From NCBI RefSeq assembly GCF_014203795.1, contig NZ_JACHJU010000001.1:3658001-3722000 (forward strand): a stretch of 64,000 nucleotides of DNA, read 5' to 3'. Positions 51,045 to 59,278 of the stretch are shown one piece after another. The notes below the pieces were generated by a model. The model saw nothing but the letters and a program-made list of their open reading frames with translations. It did no database searches and was not told the DNA's origin. A program made the translations under genes and the position numbers. This DNA comes from Streptosporangium album. GTDB lineage: Bacteria; Actinomycetota; Actinomycetes; Streptosporangiales; Streptosporangiaceae. Numbering within the stretch: the stretch's first letter is position 1; each line of letters starts with the position of its first letter.

Positions 51045-51750
51045 CAGCGCCCTGCGACTCGTCTGGATCTATCCGGACCTGTTGAGCACCTACGGGGACC
51101 AGGGCAACGTCCTGGTCCTGGAACAGCGCGCCCAGCGCCGTGGCATCCCAGTACAGACCGTCCATGTGCGTTCGGCCGATCCGGTGCCGGAGGGCGGTGA
51201 CATCTACCTGATCGGCGGCGGTGAGGACCGGCCGCAGATCCTGGCGGCCGAGCGGCTGCGCCGCGACGGCGGCCTGCACCGGGCCATCGCGCGTGGCGCC
51301 TCCCTGCTGGCCGTCTGCGCGGGCTACCAGATCATGGGAACCACGTTCGGCGGGGAGGAGGGGCAGCCGGTCGACGGCATCGGCCTGATCGACATCTCCA
51401 GCGGCCGGGGCGCGGGCCGCGCGGTCGGCGAGCTGGCCGGTGAGGCCGATCCGGCGCTCGGCATCCCGACGCTGACCGGCTTCGAGAACCACATGGGCGT
51501 CACCCGGCTGGGCCCCGGCGTCCGGCCGCTGGCCCGTACGGCGGTCGGAACCGGCAACGGCGACGGCACCGAGGGCTGCTACGTCGGCAAGATCGTCGGT
51601 ACCTACCTGCACGGTCCCGCGCTCGCCCGCAACCCCGGACTCGCCGACCTCCTGCTGACCTGGGCGGTCGGCGCCCAGCTCCCGCCGATCGACGACTCCT
51701 GGTTCGAACGGCTCCGCCGGGAGCGGCTGGCCGCGGTGCTGCCCGGCTGA
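51034..51750 (+). CDS. gatD: GatD, glutamine amidotransferase subunit for lipid II amidation
   Basis: A 238-residue class I glutaminase-like protein from GTG 51034. It has LVWIYPDLLSTYGDQGNVLV, IYLIGGGEDRPQ, the nucleophile Cys in SLLAVCAGYQIMGTTFG, GFENHMGVT, and the catalytic His in KIVGTYLHGPALARN. It supplies ammonia from glutamine to MurT. The 11-base overlap with murT fits a one-to-one complex. Confidence 0.93.
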   Translation: MQSDSALRLVWIYPDLLSTYGDQGNVLVLEQRAQRRGIPVQTVHVRSADPVPEGGDIYLIGGGEDRPQILAAERLRRDGGLHRAIARGASLLAVCAGYQIMGTTFGGEEGQPVDGIGLIDISSGRGAGRAVGELAGEADPALGIPTLTGFENHMGVTRLGPGVRPLARTAVGTGNGDGTEGCYVGKIVGTYLHGPALARNPGLADLLLTWAVGAQLPPIDDSWFERLRRERLAAVLPG

Positions 51751-51883
51751 GGGCAGGACGTCCCCGCCGAGGGCGGGGAGCATCGCACGCCGACGGTCAG
51801 GGCCCGCACTCCCAGGTGGAGGGTGTCCCCGACCGGCGGCGGACGGCTGTCCGGCTCCGGTGGCGGAGAGCATCCGCGCAGAC

Positions 51884-51923
51884 GGACACCCCGCGCGGAC
51901 AGGTGCCCCCGCGCGGGGTGTCC
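51884..51923. terminator. Hairpin terminator between gatD and the DsrE gene
   Basis: A 15-base-pair perfect stem (51884-51898 with 51909-51923), ten-base loop, between convergent genes. Confidence 0.75.
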
Positions 51924-51930
51924 GGCCCCG

Positions 51931-52293
51931 TCAGTAGACGAGCGCCTGGACCCCTTCGCCGAGGACCTCCTCGACGAAGGTGGGGGCGCCCGCGATGCGC
52001 ACTCCCTCGATCATGTCGTCCACCGTGATGCCGCGCCGGGCCGCGCACTGCGTGCACAGCGTCACCCGGCCCGCGGCCAGCACGGCCTCAAGCAGGTCGC
52101 CGAGTTGGGCGGCATACGGCAGTGTGAACTCCTTCGCCCGGCCGGGCAGGGCGAACCACGCTGACTCGCCGGTCAGCCAGAGAGAGACGGGAACCCCGCT
52201 CGCCAACGCCGACGCGGCCACCGTGAACGCCTGGTTGCAGCGCTCGGGTGCGTCCTCGCCGGCGGTCACCTTGATCACCAGTGATCGTGCCAT
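51931..52293 (-). CDS. DsrE/DsrF-like protein
   Basis: A 120-residue alpha/beta protein (MARSLVIKVTAGEDAPERCN; FTVAASALASGVPVSLWLTG; VTLCTQCAARRGITVDDMIE). DsrE-family proteins carry sulfur on a Cys or act as small partners of membrane proteins; the CTQC pair here could bind sulfur or metal. The substrate is unknown. It lies beside nitrobindin and the nickel regulator region, as in Streptomyces. Confidence 0.8.
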   Translation of the reverse strand: MARSLVIKVTAGEDAPERCNQAFTVAASALASGVPVSLWLTGESAWFALPGRAKEFTLPYAAQLGDLLEAVLAAGRVTLCTQCAARRGITVDDMIEGVRIAGAPTFVEEVLGEGVQALVY

Positions 52294-52347
52294 GCCTGAA
52301 GCCTATGCGGGTCCGTACCACCGGCGCGAGCCGTACCGGGGCGGCTT

Positions 52348-52353
52348 TAGGCT
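52348..52353 (+). promoter_or_regulatory. -10 box of leaderless nitrobindin transcript
   Basis: TAGGCT followed by seven bases and ATG 52361. No ribosome site. Confidence 0.55.
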
Positions 52354-52360
52354 CGGATCT

Positions 52361-52870
52361 ATGGACGTTCCCGAGCTGCACCCCGACCTTGAGCCGATCG
52401 CCTTCCTCGTGGGCCGGTGGGAAGGCGCCGGAGTGGGTGGTTACCCGACGATCGAAAGCTTCAACTTCGGTCAGGAGATCATCTTCGGCCACAACGGCAA
52501 GCCCTTCCTGACCTACACCAGCCGCACCTGGCTGCTCGACGAGACGGGCGGCAAGGTCCGCCCGCTGTCCACCGAGACCGGGTTCTGGCGCCAGCTGCCC
52601 GACCGCCAGCTTGAGGTGTGCCTGTCGCATCCGACCGGGATCGTGGAGATCTACGTCGGCGAGGTGGTCTTCAACAAGATCGAACTCCACACCGACGTGG
52701 TCGCCCGGACCGCCACCGCCAAGGAGTACACCGGCGGCCACCGCCTCTACGGTCTGGTCAACGGCAATCTGATGTGGGCCTATGACATGGCGGCCATGGG
52801 ACAGCCGCTCCAGTCGCACATCTCCGCCGAGCTCAAGCGGGTGGGCGACTTCGTGCCGGGAGTGGACTAA
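52361..52870 (+). CDS. Nitrobindin-type heme protein (FABP-like, DUF1794)
   Basis: A 169-residue beta-barrel protein. The signature GxWxGxG motif is present in FLVGRWEGAGVGGYP, followed by FNFGQEIIFGHNGKPFL and, near the end, MGQPLQSHISAELKRV with the His expected to bind heme iron. Bacterial nitrobindins hold ferric heme in a shallow site and turn peroxynitrite into nitrate or bind NO. Start from the -10 box seven bases upstream. In Streptomyces a nitrobindin gene also adjoins nur; here 2.7 kb of accessory DNA separates them. Confidence 0.88.
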   Translation: MDVPELHPDLEPIAFLVGRWEGAGVGGYPTIESFNFGQEIIFGHNGKPFLTYTSRTWLLDETGGKVRPLSTETGFWRQLPDRQLEVCLSHPTGIVEIYVGEVVFNKIELHTDVVARTATAKEYTGGHRLYGLVNGNLMWAYDMAAMGQPLQSHISAELKRVGDFVPGVD

Positions 52871-53087
52871 CTATCATTTGGTGGTTAATCACCTTTTGCG
52901 CCCAATGTGGTTGATGCCATCATTGGACACTTTATCTGCGTCTATCTGTCTAGCAGTTCCGTGCCGCTGAGATCCGTACGTATTTCATGTGACGAACATG
53001 ACGGTGCCGATCAGTGAGGTCGGAAGGAATGGCGCATCATCGGCAATGAGCCTGAACTGAGCAATACTAAAATAAAAGGACAAAATT

Positions 53088-53342
53088 ATGATAAACGCCG
53101 GTCGTCCTCGCGTCGTGCCGCGAAATATCGTCCGCTCCTGGCTGACAGGAGCTCTCACCACCATGGTCGCGATGGGGACCGTACTCGCGACACCACATGC
53201 CGCGAGCTCGGCGACACCGGTATCGCTCGGTACGGCCGGGCTCCGGCGGATCTCGGGGATCGTCAGCACGACGAGGTGGTCATCGAATCTCCGCGCACCT
53301 CCGGCGAGGACGACAAGGATCGCTAGGCGACTGAGTGGGTGA
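53088..53342 (+). pseudogene. Truncated secreted DUF3494-like protein
   Basis: An 84-residue frame from ATG 53088 with a good AAGGA site in unusually A-rich DNA. A signal peptide (WLTGALTTMVAMGTVLATPHAASSA) is followed by TPVSLGTAG, the exact way DUF3494 ice-binding domains begin (normally continuing SFAVLAGS). Then the sequence becomes unrelated and Arg-rich and stops after running into the end of the opposite-strand DUF3494 gene. Most likely a degraded second copy. A genuine short secreted peptide cannot be excluded. Confidence 0.5.
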
Positions 53343-54615
53343 TGATGCCGGTGTAGGTTCCGGCGACGACACCGGCGGGCAAGGTCACGGTGATCGTCGG
53401 GTTCCAGGTGGCGGAGTTGCTGCCCGTGCCGTCGGAGGCGGAGAAGGCGGTGCGCGCGGAGCCGAGGTCGTCAGGGGTGCCGGGGGTGAACGTCGCGTCG
53501 CCGGTCGTGGTGGTGGCCGAGCCGGGCGAGTAGGTGATGTATTCCTTCGGGATGGTCTCGGGTGGGGTGGCGTCACCGGTGGTGAAGTCCGTCGAGCCGA
53601 CGGTCGCGGTCCAGGCGGCGGCCGGGGCGCCACGGGTGTCGGTCACGGTGACGTCACCGAGGTGAGCTGACACGGTGGCGGTCGCCGCAGATCCCAGGTT
53701 CGCGGGTGCGGGCATGGTGATGGAGAGGGCGCCGCCGGGTCTGGCGTGGAGTTTGGGGCTGGGTCTGACGCCGGTGTCCGCGGTGTGGGCGCCGTCGCCG
53801 GCCGTGGTGAGATCCTTCACCCGCGCGCCGGCGGTCACGGTGACATCGCCGAGGTGGGCCGACGCGGTGGTGGTGCCGGGCGTCGCGGATCCCAGATCTG
53901 CGGTCGCGGGCGCGCTGACGGAGAGGGTGCCGGCGGGTCTGGTGATGGTGTCGGTGTCGAGGGTGACGGCGCCGTTGCGGGCCAGGACACGGCCGTCCAC
54001 ACTCACGCCGGTGGTCACGGTGATCGAGGTCAGCGCGAGGACGTTCCCGGCGAGACTGGAACCGGTCCCCAGCGTGGCCGAGCTGCCGACCTGCCAGAAG
54101 ACATTGCGCGCCTGGGCCCCACCGGTAAGGGCCACCGTACTGGCAGACGCGGTGATCAGGGTGGAAGCGGTCTGGAAGACGAAGAGCGCGTTTGGGTCTC
54201 CCTGCCCGTCGAGCGTCAGATTCCCGGTGATGCCGAAGGTGCCCGAGGCGGAGGTGTAGACGCCCGGTGTCACGGTGGTCCCACCAAGCTCCGTCGCCAC
54301 GGTGGCGGCAGGAGTCCGGGAAGCGGCGTCGTCGTAGGCGGCGGTCAGATCGCTCTGGGCCTGCGCGGCGGTGGCATCGGCCGCGTGGACGGCACCGTTC
54401 ACCGTACCGGGCGGAAAACCGGTCACCGCCGTGCCCGGGCTCAGCCCGAGATCCCCGGTGACGACGGAAAGGCCGGTGTTGGTGACGGTACTCCCGGCCA
54501 GAACCGCGAAGCTCGCAGCTGCACCGAGCGGCACCGGCAATTGCAGGGTGCTCGCACTGGACTGTGTGGCGATGACCACGGCCATGGCCGGGACGAGCGT
54601 GAGACCCACCGCCAT
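53323..54615 (-). CDS. Secreted DUF3494 ice-binding-like protein with C-terminal repeat domains
   Basis: About 430 residues. DUF3494 domain at residues 30-230: LGAAASFAVLAGSTVTNTG, VVTGDLGLSPGTAVTGF, VFWQVGSSATLGTGSSLAG, VDGRVLARNGAVTLDTDTI. Family members bind ice or act as surface adhesins. Two related Ala/Thr-rich beta modules follow (SAHLGDVTVTAGAR, SAHLGDVTVTDTRG), then a WxL-like end (WNPTITVTLPAGVVAGTYTG). The visible ATG (MAVGLTLVPAM) falls inside the signal peptide. In the next frame a basic N-terminus (MKALLSRRSPRRKQARPGSP) would complete it if one base were added near 54620, so a frameshift or sequencing error is likely there. Confidence 0.75.
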   Translation of the reverse strand: MAVGLTLVPAMAVVIATQSSASTLQLPVPLGAAASFAVLAGSTVTNTGLSVVTGDLGLSPGTAVTGFPPGTVNGAVHAADATAAQAQSDLTAAYDDAASRTPAATVATELGGTTVTPGVYTSASGTFGITGNLTLDGQGDPNALFVFQTASTLITASASTVALTGGAQARNVFWQVGSSATLGTGSSLAGNVLALTSITVTTGVSVDGRVLARNGAVTLDTDTITRPAGTLSVSAPATADLGSATPGTTTASAHLGDVTVTAGARVKDLTTAGDGAHTADTGVRPSPKLHARPGGALSITMPAPANLGSAATATVSAHLGDVTVTDTRGAPAAAWTATVGSTDFTTGDATPPETIPKEYITYSPGSATTTTGDATFTPGTPDDLGSARTAFSASDGTGSNSATWNPTITVTLPAGVVAGTYTGIITHSVA

Positions 54616-55656
54616 CCGGGAGAACCCGGGCGAGCCTGCTTGCGGCGGGGCGACCTCCTACTGAGAAGCGCCTTCATCCCCGGTGTTGGCGCCCCGTCCT
54701 GTCTCGAAACCCCAGCACGCCGCAGCACAGCCGACACAGAATGCCTCATGAGTCCCTCACCAATAGACAGAGTTGAGGCAGGAGGGAGGCCTCGACGACC
54801 GCAGGACCTGATGGCGGCCCACGGACAGACAGTGATCTTTTTTGTAGCACTCGATCGGAACGATACGGCGGGGACATGCCGCTTTGATGACAGATCGTTT
54901 GAGCATGGTTGGCTGGGGTGAACAGCGCCGTTGGTCCGGTGGATCCGGCTGGAGTGAACGGAGTCGACGGCGCCGCTGGTCCGGCAGGTCCCATAGGGGC
55001 GACCGGTGCCACTGGCCTGGCAGGACCGGCGTCCCCTCACGCCTGGCGCGGGGTCGTCCCCCTTCTGGCACGGGGTGCACGCCGTCGACCTGCCTGGCCT
55101 GGGCAATTCCGGGCGTCATCCTCCGGCGCGCCATCACATTCAAGCGACCGATCCGTCCGCGATGAGCGGGGAATGGCCCGGAAAAGGGAAGAACCCCGGG
55201 CCTGCTCCTCCTGCCGTGCAGGAGGGCCAGATGGACCAAAGGCGAGATGACCCGCCCTCTGGCAGCCCGGGGTTCCGGTGATTGTATGGATTCGCCGAAC
55301 GTCGCCAGACGTCCGGACAGAGTCCGGAGTCGCGGCGTCCTAGCGGACAGCCACCTCGCTAGCCCAATTATGATCAACCATTATTCGGACCACCTCCTTT
55401 CGGCGTGCCTGTACGTTACGAAATTCCCGGCGGCCGGAGCAAATGAATATTCGCGCCGTGGTCCCCGCCCTCGCCTGACCTCTCTGAACGGTGCCGGAAG
55501 GCGTGCCGGCGCGGCAGGCGCATCCTGTTCCTCTGCACGGCCCCCACATCCGATCCGGAGGAGGCGGCCAGGCCCCGGCGCGCGCGTCATCATCTGCCGG
55601 GTGGACGGTGCGCGCGTGTGAGCCCCGTCATCCCGGGATGCTCCTAGACTCTGGAC
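54616..55656. other. Accessory intergenic region with a collagen-like fragment
   Basis: A kilobase with no intact gene. 54951-55031 reads as nine Gly-X-Y triplets (GVN, GVD, GAA, GPA, GPI, GAT, GAT, GLA, GPA) in a frame open from about 54909 but with no signal peptide or plausible start, so it looks like the stump of a bacterial collagen-like gene. The rest shows short AT-rich patches (55370-55460) and nothing I can name. Confidence 0.45.
55645..55650 (+). promoter_or_regulatory. -10 box of leaderless nur transcript
   Basis: TAGACT followed by six bases and ATG 55657. No ribosome site. Confidence 0.5.
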
Positions 55657-56070
55657 ATGACCGAGACGTCGTGGCATGAGCAACTGCGGGCGCGTGGTTA
55701 CCGGGTCACCCCGCAACGCCAGCTGGTGCTTGAGGCGATCAAGGCCGCGGAGCATGCCACTCCCGAGGAGATCTGCGCCCGGGTGCAGGAGACCGCCCGC
55801 GGGGTGAACATCTCGACCGTCTACCGGACCCTCGAACTCCTCGAGGAGCTCGGCATGGTCACCCACACCCATCTCGGGCACGGTGCCCCCACCTACCACC
55901 TGGCGGCCGACTCCGATCACGTGCATCTGGTCTGCCACCAGTGCGGGGAGATCAACGAGGTCCGTCCGGAGGTGGTGAGCGATTTCGCGGCCAAGCTCGA
56001 CCAGGAGCTCGGGTTCGCCGTCGACGTGCACCATCTGACGGTCTTCGGCCGTTGCCGTAAGTGCCGCTGA
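55657..56070 (+). CDS. nur: Nur, nickel-responsive Fur-family repressor
   Basis: A 137-residue Fur protein whose sequence follows Streptomyces Nur closely (RGYRVTPQRQLVLEAIKAAE; ISTVYRTLELLEELGMVTHT). Winged helix at residues 1-80, dimer domain after. His70, His72 and His126 of the Nur metal site are conserved in place, as are His33, His88 and His90 of the second nickel site, while His86 is Ser. Structural CxxC pairs (93/96, 133/136) should hold zinc. In Streptomyces, Nur represses nickel uptake and the Fe superoxide dismutase when nickel is plentiful. Neighbouring ygfZ and nitrobindin also match that region. Confidence 0.85.
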   Translation: MTETSWHEQLRARGYRVTPQRQLVLEAIKAAEHATPEEICARVQETARGVNISTVYRTLELLEELGMVTHTHLGHGAPTYHLAADSDHVHLVCHQCGEINEVRPEVVSDFAAKLDQELGFAVDVHHLTVFGRCRKCR

Positions 56071-56077
56071 GGCCTCG

Positions 56078-56083
56078 TAGGCT
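56078..56083 (+). promoter_or_regulatory. -10 box of leaderless ygfZ transcript
   Basis: TAGGCT eight bases after the nur stop codon (TGA 56068-56070), followed by seven bases and ATG 56091. ygfZ can therefore have its own transcript although it closely follows nur. Confidence 0.5.
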
Positions 56084-56090
56084 GGGGTCC

Positions 56091-57077
56091 ATGCGAAGCC
56101 CTCTGCTGGACACTCCCGGCGCGGTCGCGGCCGAGACCCCTGACACCGGCGTCGCCGGGCACTACGGTGACCCGTTCGCCGAGCAGCGTGCGTTCCTCGC
56201 CGGTGAGGCGATGGTCGACCGGAGCAACCGCGAGGTCGTCCGGGTCTCCGGGCCCGACCGGCTGAGCTGGCTCAACAGCCTGAGCTCGCAGAAGCTCGAC
56301 GACCTGAAACCGGGGCAGGTCACCCAGACGCTGTTCCTGGACGCCCAGGGCAGGGTCGAGCACCACCTCACGCTCGTCGACGACGGTGAGGCCGTCTGGG
56401 CGCACGTGGAACCGGGCACGTCGGCCGAGCTCATCGCGTTCCTGGACAAGATGCGGTTCATGCTCCGGGTCGAGGTCGCCGACGTGACGGCCGATTACGC
56501 GGTGGTCTCCGTGGCCGGCGCCGCGCGGCTCACCCCACCCCCGGGAGCGATCCTCGTCGGGGACGACGTGCTGCTCCCGCGCGACCTGCTGGCCGATCGG
56601 CTCGGCGGTCTGAAGCTCGCCGGGCTCTGGGCCTACGAGGCGCTGCGGATCGAGGGGCACCGCCCCCGGCTGGGCTTCGAGACCGACCACAAGACGATCC
56701 CGCACGAGGTGGGCTGGATCGGTCCGGCCCTCCATCTGAGCAAGGGCTGCTACAAGGGCCAGGAGACCGTGGCGCGGGTGCACAACCTCGGCCACCCCCC
56801 GCGGCGCCTGGTCTTCCTGCACCTGGACGGCAGCGTCGACACCCTGCCCAAGCACGGTGCCCCCGTGGTCTGCGACGGTGTGGAGGTCGGCTCCGTCGGC
56901 AGCTCCGCCCGGCACCACGAGCTAGGTCCGGTCGCCCTGGCCGTGGTCAAACGGACCGTGCCGGTGGACGCCACGCTCCAGGCCGGGGAGGTGGCGGCGA
57001 CCCAGGAGGTCATCGTGCCGCCGGATGCCGGGCGCAACGTCTCCATCGACCCGGCCCTGCGCCGCCGCATCCGCTGA
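56091..57077 (+). CDS. ygfZ: YgfZ/GcvT-like folate-binding iron-sulfur protein
   Basis: A 328-residue protein of the GcvT fold. The YgfZ signature KGCYKGQETVARVHNLG holds the conserved Cys. The N-terminal half has VVRVSGPDRLSWLNSLSSQK. YgfZ proteins use folate and help make or repair certain Fe-S clusters, for example in MiaB-type enzymes. Start from the -10 box and agreement with the family N-terminus. Closed by a strong hairpin. Confidence 0.9.
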   Translation: MRSPLLDTPGAVAAETPDTGVAGHYGDPFAEQRAFLAGEAMVDRSNREVVRVSGPDRLSWLNSLSSQKLDDLKPGQVTQTLFLDAQGRVEHHLTLVDDGEAVWAHVEPGTSAELIAFLDKMRFMLRVEVADVTADYAVVSVAGAARLTPPPGAILVGDDVLLPRDLLADRLGGLKLAGLWAYEALRIEGHRPRLGFETDHKTIPHEVGWIGPALHLSKGCYKGQETVARVHNLGHPPRRLVFLHLDGSVDTLPKHGAPVVCDGVEVGSVGSSARHHELGPVALAVVKRTVPVDATLQAGEVAATQEVIVPPDAGRNVSIDPALRRRIR

Positions 57078-57084
57078 GATCACG

Positions 57085-57129
57085 CCGCCCGCGCCTCCCC
57101 ACCGGATGACGGGTGGGAGGCGCGGGCGG
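57085..57129. terminator. Hairpin terminator after ygfZ
   Basis: A 15-base-pair perfect stem (57085-57099 with 57115-57129). Confidence 0.75.
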
Positions 57130-57623
57130 GATCCGCGGCCGCCACACCGGCATGTCGGCCGATCTGTCCTCCTGGTGCCGCTCGGCCTCATCGACCTCAT
57201 GGGGGTACGGCAACAACATGTACTCCGGCATCACACCTCCTCGCTCGCGTTCTCCGCGGTATGCGGTCGTCACCGGTACGACGCAGCACGGCACGGGATT
57301 TGGACAACTCCAGCGTGAAGTCGGTCACCTGACGTATGCAGCAGGCTCTCGGGATGCACGCCGTGGGTCATCCCGGCGAACGGCGGGTGGCGGGTGGCGG
57401 AGGGAGAGCGGCGGCCCCAGCGGCCGAGGTGCACGTCGCCCTGAGTCTCACGTACGTCTGGAGGCCCACCGGGCATTCGACGTGGAGCCCACGAGCTTCG
57501 CCGAGTTCGCCCGCCGCAACGCCAAGGCGTTCCTCGGCCAGGGCCTGTCCCCTGACTCATGAGGGCCGGCCAAGGATGGCGATGAGCAGGATCTGAGAGC
57601 GGTTGATGAGGGCCGGAGCCGTC
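57130..57623. other. Intergenic region, possible gene remnant
   Basis: No intact gene. The plus-strand frame ending at 57562 (VEPTSFAEFARRNAKAFLG then stop) looks like the C-terminal tail of an NmrA-type NAD(P)-binding protein, preceded only by Arg-rich junk, so it may be a gene stump. Weak evidence. Confidence 0.3.
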
Positions 57624-58049
57624 TCAGATATCCAGGACCAACGTGATCGGGCCGTCGTTGGTCAGTCCGACCTTCATGTCGGCGCCGAACACCCCGGTCT
57701 CCACACGTGCTCCCAGCGCGCGTAGCTCGGTGCACACGGCCTCCACCAGCGGTTCGGCGACCGGCCCGGGCGCCGCCGCCTGCCAGGTGGGGCGGCGGCC
57801 CTTGCGCGCGTCGCCGTACAGGGTGAACTGGCTGACCACGAGCAGGGGCGCGCCGATGTCCGAGCAGGACTTCTCGCCGGACAGGATCCGCAGGCCCCAG
57901 AGCTTGGCGGCGAGCCTGGCCGCCTCCGCCGGGGTGTCGGTGTGGGTCACCCCGACCAGCACCAGAAGTCCGGGCTCGTCGATCGCCCCGACCGTCGCAC
58001 CGTCCACCGTCACCGAAGCGGAACTCACCCGCTGAACAACCGCACGCAT
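57624..58049 (-). CDS. dtd: D-aminoacyl-tRNA deacylase
   Basis: A 141-residue enzyme from ATG 58049 ([17 protein letters not shown]). It has both catalytic/cross-subunit motifs: [18 protein letters not shown] and the C-terminal [11 protein letters not shown] (normally NxGPVT). It hydrolyses D-amino acids from mischarged tRNA and also Gly-tRNA(Ala), protecting translation. Divergent from the asparaginase gene. Confidence 0.93.
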   Translation of the reverse strand: MRAVVQRVSSASVTVDGATVGAIDEPGLLVLVGVTHTDTPAEAARLAAKLWGLRILSGEKSCSDIGAPLLVVSQFTLYGDARKGRRPTWQAAAPGPVAEPLVEAVCTELRALGARVETGVFGADMKVGLTNDGPITLVLDI

Positions 58050-58107
58050 GCCCCCCATCATCCCGTGATCCCCGGCCTCCCTAGAATCCTGACGAAAGGA
58101 GACAAAG

Positions 58108-59082
58108 GTGTCTGCTGAGTCATTGGTTGTTGAGGTCGTCCGTTCGGGGTTCGTGGAATCCACCCATCGGGCACGGATGCTGGCCGTCGGTGCCGACGGT
58201 TCCCCGGTGCGCGTGCATGGGGCGGTGGACGCCCTGGTCTCTCCCCGTTCGTCGATGAAACCGCTGCAGGCGCTCGGCATGGTGCGCTCCGGGCTCGCCC
58301 TGGAAGGGGAACTGCTCGCACTGTCGTGTGCCAGTCACGCGGGGGAGACGTTCCACGTCGAGGGGGCGCGGAGGATCCTTTCCGGCGCGGGGCTGGACGA
58401 GGGCGTCCTACGCTGTCCCGAGGATCTGCCCGAGCACGTCGCCTCCCGTGACGAGGTGCTGCGCTCGGGCGGTGGACGGGCCAGGATCTACATGAACTGC
58501 TCGGGGAAGCATTCGGCGATGCTCGCCACCTGCGCGACCAACGACTGGCCGCTGGAGACCTACCTCGACCCGGCGCACCCGCTGCAGAGGGCCATCCGCC
58601 ACACGGTCGAGGAACTGACCGGCGAGCGCGTCGCCGCCACGGGGGTGGACGGCTGCGGGGCCCCGCTGTTCTTCGTGTCGATGGTGGGCGTCACCCGGGC
58701 GTTCCGTTCTCTCGTCCTGGCCGAGCCCGGCACCCCCGAGCGCCGCATCGCCGACGCCTTCCGCGCCCACCCCGAGTGGACGTCCGGCACGACCCGCCCC
58801 GAGGCCCGGTTGATGCGCGCGGTCCCCGGCCTGATGGTCAAGGCGGGTGCCGAGGCGTTCGACGCCTTCGCCTTCGCCGACGGCCGCGCCGGCACCGTCA
58901 AGATCGAGGACGGTGGCCAGCGGGCCCGGGTCCCGGTCACCGTCGCGGCCCTGCGCGCCCTCGGTCTGGAGGCCGCGGGGTCCGCGGGGCTCGCGGAGCT
59001 CGACGAACTGGCGACCGGTGTGCTGCTCGGCGGCGGCCGTCCGGTCGGCGAGGTCCGCCTGCGCCGGGGCGAGAGCGACTGA
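58108..59082 (+). CDS. Thermolabile-type L-asparaginase (asparaginase II family)
   Basis: A 324-residue protein from GTG 58108 with AAGGAG nine bases upstream. It matches the rhizobial/thermolabile asparaginase family ([85 protein letters not shown]). The SCASH and NCSGKH blocks hold the active-site residues. It hydrolyses asparagine to aspartate and ammonia in the cytoplasm. No signal peptide. Confidence 0.9.
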   Translation: MSAESLVVEVVRSGFVESTHRARMLAVGADGSPVRVHGAVDALVSPRSSMKPLQALGMVRSGLALEGELLALSCASHAGETFHVEGARRILSGAGLDEGVLRCPEDLPEHVASRDEVLRSGGGRARIYMNCSGKHSAMLATCATNDWPLETYLDPAHPLQRAIRHTVEELTGERVAATGVDGCGAPLFFVSMVGVTRAFRSLVLAEPGTPERRIADAFRAHPEWTSGTTRPEARLMRAVPGLMVKAGAEAFDAFAFADGRAGTVKIEDGGQRARVPVTVAALRALGLEAAGSAGLAELDELATGVLLGGGRPVGEVRLRRGESD

Positions 59083-59100
59083 GGCGGGAGGGGGCCCGGC

Positions 59101-59130
59101 GGCCCGCTCCGCGGTGGCGGGGAGCGGGCC
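59101..59130. terminator. Hairpin after the asparaginase gene
   Basis: GGCCCGCTCC (59101-59110) pairs with GGAGCGGGCC (59121-59130), ten-base loop. Confidence 0.65.
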
Positions 59131-59149
59131 GGAGGGTCCGAGCCAGGAC

Positions 59150-59199
59150 GGCTTCCGCTGGATAATCCGGCACGGACCGGCGGGCGCGCCAGCGGGCAA
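59150..59199 (+). promoter_or_regulatory. Operator copy upstream of the MFS gene, fused to a marR end fragment
   Basis: 59150-59175 repeats, in inverted orientation and with one mismatch, the marR upstream sequence at 61900-61925 (core TTCCGCTGGATAATCC). It is followed at once by 59177-59199, the exact inverted copy of 61393-61415 from the 3' end of marR. A further GGATTATC lies at 59214-59221. The MarR regulator probably binds here. Confidence 0.55.
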
Positions 59200-59278
59200 A
59201 CTGGGCCCGCAAAGGATTATCTACTAAAAAACTATCTGCTACGGTTTCTCCTGTTGTCCCTCGACAGGAGTCGCCCGT

